From Candidatus Latescibacterota bacterium (GTDB taxonomy: Bacteria; Latescibacterota; UBA2968; UBA8231), in the NCBI GenBank assembly GCA_022825185.1, contig JAJDYK010000330.1, positions 1 to 38,947 on the forward strand: 38,947 bases of DNA, given 5' to 3'. The position numbers were made by a program, and so were the translations under genes. A model generated the notes under the pieces. It saw only the letters and a program-made list of their open reading frames with translations. It was not told where the DNA came from and did not search any database. Shown here piece after piece: positions 34,301 through 38,947 of the stretch. The number at the start of each line of letters is the position of its first letter. Within the stretch, counting starts at the first letter, position 1.

Positions 34301-35400
34301 ACCGCGATCCGCAGCGCCGCCGCAGTGTGGACTGGGTTCGGAAAACCAGTGCTCTGTGGTACCTCACGGAAGAGGAAGAGATCGAGATCGACATCGTCCG
34401 AGGCGACGTCGCCGAAGAGGCGGACGTCCGGCGCTGTATCGCCGAGTTGCAGCGACCGCTGAAGGGCGTATTCCACCTCGCGGGCACGTTGGACGATTGC
34501 CTACTAACCGACCTGACGAACGAATCGCTGGCCAAGGTATTCGCCCCCAAGGCGCGCGGTGCCCTCAATCTCCATCTGGCAACGGCCGACTGTCCCCTCG
34601 ACCACTTCGTGCTGTTCTCCTCCATCGCCTCGACGCTGGGCAACCCAGGACAGATCAACTACAGCGCCGCTAACGGGTTTTTGGACGGCCTCGCGGCCTT
34701 CCGCCGCCGCCAGGGACTGCCCGCACTGTGCTACAACCTAGCTGCGGTCGCCGAGGCTGGCATGGCCTCGCGCAATCTGCACGTGCTGCGCATAACGCGG
34801 TCGTCAGGCATGCCGCCGATCAGCGCCGACTTTGCCATTACCAACCTCGATTACGCCATGCGCAGCATGGACGACCAAGATCACCTGATCACCGCCCTGT
34901 TCGCCCGCCCACCATTGACGGTTGACTCGCCCGATTACATGCGCACCGGACGCATGCTCAGCAACCCGGACGCATTCGCGGTCGATACCGGCAGCCAACT
35001 CACGCTGGACACCGTAGTGGATCAGATCGCCAGCAAGGTCGCCGAGCTGTGCGGACACGACGAAGGTGGCGTGGAGGAACCCTTGTCCAGCTTCGGACTC
35101 ACGTCGATCTCGGTTGCCGAGCTGGGAGGGTTCATCCGCATGCAGTTCAACTATCAGGTTAGCGCCCTCGAATTGATGACTACGGCCTCCTCGCTGTCGT
35201 TGGCTCAGGACATCATCCACGGCAAGAAGGATGTTGAAGAGGACCAAGCCGAGACGGATGCGACCGAACTAGAGACCGACTCCCTTGCTGACCAGCAGCG
35301 CGTCCGCCGCGCACCATCGGCTTTCGCCAACACACTCGCAGACCACTTTCCACAGGGGGACGGTGTCGAATTGAGCACCCTCCCTGTGCGCCAACCCTAA
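28327..35400 (+). CDS. Single-module reducing type I polyketide synthase, KS-AT-DH-(MT-like)-ER-KR-ACP
   Basis: A 2357-residue PKS/fatty-acid-synthase-like module. KS about 10-440, with active-site Cys178 in TACSAS, His322 in EAHATG, His361 in NVGHME. AT about 535-880: Ser630 in GHSSGE; IAFHS (740-744) resembles the malonyl-specific HAFH motif. DH about 905-1180: His943 in HRVHH, Asp1120 in LLDGGLQ. About 1200-1400 resembles a C-methyltransferase but lacks a glycine-rich SAM loop; it ends IPGGLAL. ER about 1614-1940 has HSAMGGVG. KR about 1959-2200 has TGGMGGFG, Ser2099, Tyr2112 and LDD (2055-2057, B-type). ACP about 2220-2295 has Ser2260 in GLTSI. A roughly 55-residue acidic tail follows. 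No thioesterase. Ribosome site AGGAG, 11 bases from the ATG. All three reducing domains are present, so a saturated chain is expected if it acts iteratively. Confidence 0.95.
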   Translation: MNSPYSEDAIAIVGYSYRMPGGIDTDDDFWRLLSEREIVQEPVTNRYGRGYRPIGDFSGPGRFASPYEGLIREDGEKSFDRSLFGMSHHEMLSADPHVRMLLTCTYETCERVGWDLQSLRNSRTGVFIGAQVPATANWRRPLGATEFSIASISVAMLANRISYHFNLMGPSLACCTACSASLTALHTAINALHSGDCDQAFLGSANYLGSARLSTGFNALGVISSDGKCHSFDAEANGYMRSEGAFVFALKPLAAAERDGDPIHAVVEATAVNSAGAADGSTGLAQGRYITAPTRHAQVELMRTACTRAGRTPQEFDYIEAHATGTVVGDRIEGNAIAAAFGGGERDVPLRVSGVKSNVGHMEAAAFSCALLKVVLMMQRRTFAPVSKNYLVPNPEIDFESCPMQVQTDCEPFPDHPVVVGINSFGFGGSNGHCVVREYRPEQPRIWSVPLATESGFMIPLSARTSGALEKSAQQLGETLAEQELDLYALAGNLSRRRTHFAARTSFAVRTQQELIEALKGFAEDPTPIATVDEGERRIAMVFSGQGTQWAGCGRALYDADPVFRRVIDTIEEHWREHSDISLREACFSAPQEALNEVQLAQPVIFMIQCALVELFKTWGVYPDCVVGHSSGEVAAAYACGALSLAEATHLVFHRATLQQRRAGSGRMLAIGLDRPGLEELLDALQIPFRPENDRATQVEIACENAPASTVICGKETDLQPIVEELERRNLQNRLIPGNIAFHSSAMDPLKDDALTALSFLNDCNFDADIPLVSSVTGEQTEQLDSAYWWANIRQPVRFAAAMETIMRDYRPDVVLEIAPHSALQPTIAQCLEGNAQEAACIPTLMRDSDICLGFQEALGALFRAGVELDFAAQYPRPEPIAHLLPGYPRDDQGEADEMSDDEMFLNLGEYAHGPLIGHQVPCEHLLFEARLSERDFPWLAEHRVHHASIMPAAGYIELLLQAFEGVPLHVETLEFLQPCPIPKTPVRLHTELFPVANAPDEFTFTISSRSYETEAHSELHSRGKVRLVSSDHPVNAPLRLSDIDTTPFEPYYFVGESDFYERVDASLGETFQYGPYFQNIQRVLADNSTGDYLFDVEMDEQLWTTGREEGYVANPALLDGGLQIFLYHLLRATDIFALPQRAQGVTFLRPPTGPRLTCHVKKDPDWADVNELGQFTERRGERSGGSIRFYDGDTGDLILCIDAYVSFNSNPRWNDLPHSKHVVAWQPKFVADAQSFLHRLPDGEIEPAALIAALEQPSDGHRYACHVVEFAGGCPPEQTILNKCLDYLGSADAQTEFWLVGNTQEQTRAHYDAFHSHDAALRFACLDLATEQTPELDTGLLRPHAAEILLLHGDSAKLGKEQWHLLRRLVIPGGLALVAHAESEAIEPDAGWTTVHIGQQTTLLQAPHTVENAPEPQQLPSPRWVIGEPDSLSDQWLALLDSPETSAIPFANLADDRINALADWPAAADVQAIDIFCGADPHDPTGEKLTARLVAFVKALIPFRVEQARCSCRLTVVTRRAAFEVEDPRAGAVWGAVRSIGQEIAADVGTEAHIDFRLVDLDAPEDLQTLAYLGACDLRERELAVRHKQVWTPRLISIRERSSLVPADKETPYRLVLDNAGQIGGLQVKTYQPASLGPHDVEIDVAAAALNFRDVMVTLGLLPALSYERSALGRTVGMEASGIVRRVGHAVRACRVGDAVAFTQGGCITNRAVVNEHLVFAKPASLSMEEAASVLSVYVTAYYSLIHLARLRKGQRVLIHSAMGGVGQAAIALARHEGAEIYATAGSESKREQLLALGVRAAFDSHSYDWYDELMAATGGEGVDVVLNSLAGRHITLCLEALRPGGWHCEIGKVDIYSDNALSLSVFRKNLRFAAIDIDRMMSDDPVLAHELSQECMNLLEQGAVPPLPITSFPYRDYAQALRLMTTGQHTGKLVLQAPEEPSDHSLPIVDLRPFLDPDATYLVTGGMGGFGKLLLPYLASAGARHLTLLDRDPQRRRSVDWVRKTSALWYLTEEEEIEIDIVRGDVAEEADVRRCIAELQRPLKGVFHLAGTLDDCLLTDLTNESLAKVFAPKARGALNLHLATADCPLDHFVLFSSIASTLGNPGQINYSAANGFLDGLAAFRRRQGLPALCYNLAAVAEAGMASRNLHVLRITRSSGMPPISADFAITNLDYAMRSMDDQDHLITALFARPPLTVDSPDYMRTGRMLSNPDAFAVDTGSQLTLDTVVDQIASKVAELCGHDEGGVEEPLSSFGLTSISVAELGGFIRMQFNYQVSALELMTTASSLSLAQDIIHGKKDVEEDQAETDATELETDSLADQQRVRRAPSAFANTLADHFPQGDGVELSTLPVRQP

Positions 35401-35425
35401 AAAGAGGGATAGAGGGAGTTTTGCC

Positions 35426-37150
35426 ATGCCTAATGCTCTTCTGGTGTATCCCGAACATCCACCAACCTATTGGGGGGGAAACTTTGCGCTGGAGATTGTG
35501 GGAATAAAGGCGGCCTTTCCACCTCTCGGTCTGCTCACTATCGCCGCGATGTTTCCACCGGAATACGACCTCCGCGTCGTGGATATGAATGTGACTTCCC
35601 TAGAGGAGTCGGACTTGGAGTGGGCTGATATGGTGTTTACATCCACCATGATCATTCAGCAAGTCTCTCTGCAGGCGGTTATCGAGCGATGTAATCAGGC
35701 TGGCGTTCCCGTGGTCGCCGGGGGACCTCACCCCACCACATTTCACGATGAAATTGAAGGCGTAGATCATTTTGTGCTGGATGAGGCTGAGGAAATTTTT
35801 CCAGAGTTTCTGCGCGATCTGGCAAGCGGTAAGGCCCAAGCGATTTATCGGGAGCCGCGCAAACCGGATGTTACCCAGACGCCGGTCCCACGGTTTGACC
35901 TCATCGATATGAAAAATTACGACATAATGGGCGTGCAGTTTTCGCGTGGGTGTCCATTCGACTGTGAATTCTGCGACATCACCAAGCTCTATGGTCGCGT
36001 GCCCCGCACCAAGACCCCCGATCAGATGGTGAATGAGTTTGAATTGCTGTATCGACTGGGCTGGCGAGGCCAAGTTTTCCTAGTTGATGACAACTTCATC
36101 GGCAACAAGCGAGATGCGATGAATCTGCTGCCGGTGCTCGCCGATTGGCAAAGGGCACATAGGTATCCCTTTACATTGACCACTGAAGCGAGTGTGAATC
36201 TCGCCCGAATGGATGAATTGATGGATGCTATGGTCGAAGCGGGTTTCGACACTGTGTTTCTGGGCATTGAAACCCCCAATCCCAAGGCGCTGCTCAAGAC
36301 CAAGAAACCGCAGAATATCAGCAAGCGGGAAGAGAATTATCTCTTCAATGCCGTTCGCAAAATCCAGCAGCAAGGGATGCAGGTTCAGGGAGGATTCATC
36401 TTGGGCCTAGATGATGATGATGAGGGTGTATTTGATGCCCAGATCGAGTTTATCCAAGAGGTGGGCATTCCCGTGGCCCCAATCTATATGTTGACTGCTG
36501 TGAAGGGCACGGATATGTACAATCGTCTAAAGTCGGAAAACCGGATTTTGGAGGTTTCCATCGGGGGGAACGCTATGACCCTGAACTTCAAGCCAGAGAT
36601 GGATCCCAAGATATTGATTGAGGGATATCGACGCGTGACCACCACGCTCTATGATCCGACGCTCGAGAACTATTTCAAGCGCTGCTTGACGTTGTTTGAG
36701 CACCTCAAGCCAGTCCCACATCTGCTGAAACCGAGGAGTAAGAACGCGATCTATGCAGAGCTTATGGGTGTGCGCGGGAGGCTTGCTGCCAATCAAGTTC
36801 CCGCCTATATGAATTTCATCGCCAAAGTGGCCAAGAATCATCCGCAAATGCTCTCGAAAGCGATCCGCCTAGCTGGCTTGGGCTACCACTTTGAAAAAAT
36901 CACCAGTCAGCAGGATGCTATCTATGGCTTTAAGGAATTCCTGTCAGCCGAGTTGGAGATGTTTAAGCAAACACGAGTTCAGGATGGGGAAGAATTCAGG
37001 AACCAGAGGCAAGCGTTGTTCACGCGGGTTCAGAGGCGCTACAAATCAATACCCAATGAATTTCGCTACAATGAGGATGGAATTGAGCATGCTTTGGCGA
37101 CCTTCCGATTTGCCGTGAATGCACAGGCAGAACACTTGGCGGCGATGTAA
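35426..37150 (+). CDS. B12-binding radical SAM protein with DUF4070-like C-terminus (hopanoid methylase type)
   Basis: The 574-residue protein has an N-terminal cobalamin-binding-like domain (about 1-140: PNALLVYPEHPPTYW, PVVAGGPHPT), then a radical SAM domain with Cys176, Cys180 and Cys183 in SRGCPFDCEFCDI, and TLTTEASVNLA, GIETPNPKALLKTKK and GGFILGLDDDDEG in the barrel. The C-terminal helical region resembles DUF4070. This architecture is shared with HpnP/HpnR-type proteins, which methylate unactivated carbons of hopanoids with B12 and SAM. By position (25 bases after the PKS) it probably modifies a lipid or polyketide acyl chain, here inferred as methyl branching. The gene is AT-richer than the PKS. 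Substrate unknown. Confidence 0.85.
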   Translation: MPNALLVYPEHPPTYWGGNFALEIVGIKAAFPPLGLLTIAAMFPPEYDLRVVDMNVTSLEESDLEWADMVFTSTMIIQQVSLQAVIERCNQAGVPVVAGGPHPTTFHDEIEGVDHFVLDEAEEIFPEFLRDLASGKAQAIYREPRKPDVTQTPVPRFDLIDMKNYDIMGVQFSRGCPFDCEFCDITKLYGRVPRTKTPDQMVNEFELLYRLGWRGQVFLVDDNFIGNKRDAMNLLPVLADWQRAHRYPFTLTTEASVNLARMDELMDAMVEAGFDTVFLGIETPNPKALLKTKKPQNISKREENYLFNAVRKIQQQGMQVQGGFILGLDDDDEGVFDAQIEFIQEVGIPVAPIYMLTAVKGTDMYNRLKSENRILEVSIGGNAMTLNFKPEMDPKILIEGYRRVTTTLYDPTLENYFKRCLTLFEHLKPVPHLLKPRSKNAIYAELMGVRGRLAANQVPAYMNFIAKVAKNHPQMLSKAIRLAGLGYHFEKITSQQDAIYGFKEFLSAELEMFKQTRVQDGEEFRNQRQALFTRVQRRYKSIPNEFRYNEDGIEHALATFRFAVNAQAEHLAAM

Positions 37151-37190
37151 CAAATAAATCCGAATTTGCACGATTTTAAGGAAAGGAACC

Positions 37191-38947
37191 ATGACCGAAA
37201 AAACCGTTGCCGACACCGCGGTGGCCCCGCTTGTTGGATCTTTGCCACCGCATTGCCAGAGAGACGTCGATACCCTGCGCCGATTCGTCCATACATCTGT
37301 CAGCCAGGAGTCGCCGGCCGATCCGGTATCTCCGGCTGATTTTCGCGAGGTCTTGCTGACTGGGGTAACCGGATTCATCGGTCGTTTCCTCCTGCGCGAC
37401 CTTTTGCAGCAGCATGCCGATCTGGTAGTGCATTGCGTCATCCGGGCCGACCATGCAGAACACGGGTTCGAGCGCCTGCGCGATGCTCTGCAGCAGGCTG
37501 AAATCTGGGACGAGGAATTCACGCCGCGCATCCGCATAGTAGTCGGCGACATCGGCCAAGCCCGATTCGGTCTGAGCGATGCGGATTTCAACGATCTCTG
37601 TCAGCGGATCGACGCAGTCTATCATCTAGCGGCCGATATAAGTCTCGCTGCTTCCTATATCGCCATACGCAAGCTCAATACGCTCAGCCTGCACAACGTG
37701 CTCGAATTGTGTTTGCGCAAGCGCTTCAAGCACCTGTTCTACGCTTCGACCATGGCCGTGTTTCCGCAGTACTTTTTTGCCTTCGCCCGCGAATTCAAGC
37801 ACTGTGGCATCGACCACCAGATGCAGCCGGACCTCGCCAGCATGAAGAAAACGTTCCCGCTCGGTTTGCTTGGCTACCCATGGAGCAAACTGACATCTGA
37901 ACAGGTCCTCTTGTTTGCCCAACAAGCCGGTATGCCATTGGCGATTTTCCGACTGCCGCAAACGGCTGTATCTGCTACGGGACATATCCAACTGAACGAT
38001 CTTACCATGCAAATTCTAGCGGCGGTGCTCGATTGTGAATCCATGCCGGAAGGATTCACATTTCGCTACAACCACGAGGCGGTCGATACATTGAGTCAAG
38101 CCTGTACGGCCATTTCCCTGAATCCCGCACGGCGTTTCACAATCTACCACTGCTGCAAACCGCAGCTCGATTACTACGAGCTCGAGCTCGCGGATTTCGG
38201 GGTTTATTTCCCCGAGATGCCCTACGAGTCATTCAAGCGCGCCTGCCAAGCTCGCGGCGCAAACTCACCGCTGCACGGACGCTGGGCGGTGCTCGATCAC
38301 TTTGGGAAATACTGGTTCAGCAAGGAAAAGCCGGATGGCAAGCTGCCCATTTGCGACCGGGCCTTCCGCGAGGACTGTCCGCACCCGATCAAGTGGGCGG
38401 GCGTGTTGACCAAGCTTAAGCGCTCCTACCAACTGGGTCAGGATAATCAGCAACACTGGCCGTATCCCGCATCGCACGGCCAGCTGGACTTCGACCGCCT
38501 AATTGCGCGGGCAGAACACTATGCTAAGGAATACAACGTCTCTTTCGAACAGACCTACCCCACGTGGATGCGCCAAAACCTGCAGCAATTAGTTCAGGCT
38601 TTTCAAACGTCCGATGCCAAACTATTGGAGAATAAGATCGTTGATATCGTCTTCGACCTGACCCGTCTCTTGATTATCAACGCTGGGTTTGCCCGCGAAC
38701 GGCAGCGGTATCCGGAGATCGAACGGGAGAAAATCACCCGCCCGGTCTTCATTGTCGGGATCAACCGCACCGGCACGACGTACCTGCACCGCCTCATGTC
38801 CCGCGACCAACGGTTTTGGGCATTGCAGGGCTACGAGTACACTGCGCCACGCCTGTCAAAGAGTGAATATGCCACGATAGGTTGTACCCCGGACGACCCC
38901 CGTCGGGCGTGGGTCGAGGATCTGCTCAACTCTTCGGATGCCCTCGA
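37191..38947 (+). CDS. Thioester-reductase-like and sulfotransferase fusion protein, 3' end cut
   Basis: The frame from the ATG at 37191 stays open to the window edge (585 complete codons). Residues about 50-320 are an extended SDR/thioester-reductase domain: TGVTGFIG (57-64) nucleotide-binding loop, HCVIRADH, VVGDIGQ, VYHLAADISL, catalytic Ser186/Thr187 in YASTMAV, and Tyr229-x-x-x-Lys233 in YPWSK. Such domains release acyl chains from ACP as aldehydes or alcohols with NADPH. About 320-500 is a helical linker. From about 515 starts a sulfotransferase of the Sulfotransfer_3 kind: FIVGINRTGTTYLHRLM (RTGTT, 526-530) is the PAPS phosphate loop, then a segment around YEYTAPR. GGAAAGGA lies before the ATG. 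Role in reductive release plus sulfation is inference. Confidence 0.85.
   Translation, partial: MTEKTVADTAVAPLVGSLPPHCQRDVDTLRRFVHTSVSQESPADPVSPADFREVLLTGVTGFIGRFLLRDLLQQHADLVVHCVIRADHAEHGFERLRDALQQAEIWDEEFTPRIRIVVGDIGQARFGLSDADFNDLCQRIDAVYHLAADISLAASYIAIRKLNTLSLHNVLELCLRKRFKHLFYASTMAVFPQYFFAFAREFKHCGIDHQMQPDLASMKKTFPLGLLGYPWSKLTSEQVLLFAQQAGMPLAIFRLPQTAVSATGHIQLNDLTMQILAAVLDCESMPEGFTFRYNHEAVDTLSQACTAISLNPARRFTIYHCCKPQLDYYELELADFGVYFPEMPYESFKRACQARGANSPLHGRWAVLDHFGKYWFSKEKPDGKLPICDRAFREDCPHPIKWAGVLTKLKRSYQLGQDNQQHWPYPASHGQLDFDRLIARAEHYAKEYNVSFEQTYPTWMRQNLQQLVQAFQTSDAKLLENKIVDIVFDLTRLLIINAGFARERQRYPEIEREKITRPVFIVGINRTGTTYLHRLMSRDQRFWALQGYEYTAPRLSKSEYATIGCTPDDPRRAWVEDLLNSSDAL

Noticed and set aside
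37046..37625. Minus-strand open frames at the start of the reductase-sulfotransferase gene
   Set aside because: They overlap the plus-strand frame that carries the TGVTGFIG and YxxxK motifs, so they are shadows.
1..38947. CRISPR arrays, tRNA or rRNA genes, insertion sequences
   Set aside because: I found no regularly spaced repeats, no cloverleaf-like sequences and no transposase-like protein by reading; an automated scan (tRNAscan-SE, CRISPR finder) would settle small cases.

Overview
The window looks like chromosomal DNA of a GC-rich, Gram-negative (diderm) bacterium. A TonB-dependent receptor with an N-terminal carboxypeptidase-regulatory domain, an outer-membrane beta-barrel, Tat-exported MsrP, a periplasmic-type PQQ dehydrogenase and a nucleoside transporter all point that way. 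The mixture of OPT-like transporters, an M28/FtsX fusion, TIM-barrel sugar enzymes and a lone iterative-type PKS resembles uncultured lineages such as Latescibacterota or Poribacteria. That placement is a low-confidence impression from gene content, with no phylogenetic marker in view. I saw no rRNA, tRNA, CRISPR array, phage or transposase gene. No stretch longer than about 250 bases lacks a gene.

Layout. (1) 1-3.9 kb: the 3' part of an OPT-like membrane transporter, a HigA antitoxin with only a remnant of its HigB toxin, and a minus-strand pair of sugar-acid enzymes (mannonate dehydratase-like and HpcH/HpaI aldolase). (2) 4.0-7.4 kb: an AT-richer glycosidase-like gene, a small unrecognised gene, and a Phd/PIN toxin-antitoxin pair. 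(3) 7.5-14.7 kb, minus strand: HAD hydrolase, a second OPT-like transporter, and a 1458-residue protein joining a degenerate M28 peptidase-like domain to an FtsX-type permease; the last two overlap by four bases. (4) 14.8-15.4 kb: DinJ/YafQ toxin-antitoxin. (5) 15.5-24.6 kb, plus strand: TonB receptor, outer-membrane barrel, MsrP, a secreted protein, a CNT nucleoside transporter and a PQQ dehydrogenase. (6) 24.6-26.7 kb, minus strand: a TIM-barrel protein and a CHAD protein. (7) 26.9-28.2 kb: two tandem STAS-domain proteins and a small alpha-helical protein. (8) 28.3 kb to the right edge: a biosynthetic cluster.

The cluster is the most interesting part. One 2357-residue PKS module (KS-AT-DH-degenerate MT-like-ER-KR-ACP, no thioesterase) is followed by a B12-dependent radical SAM protein of the DUF4070/hopanoid-methylase type. 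Next comes a gene cut by the window edge that fuses a thioester-reductase-like NAD(P)-binding domain to a sulfotransferase domain. Read together, this suggests assembly of a saturated acyl chain, possible methylation at an unactivated carbon, reductive release to an aldehyde or alcohol, and sulfation: a methyl-branched, sulfated fatty alcohol or related lipid. The domain calls are well supported; the product is inference. The STAS pair just upstream could belong to a partner-switching regulator of it, but no kinase or sigma factor is visible.
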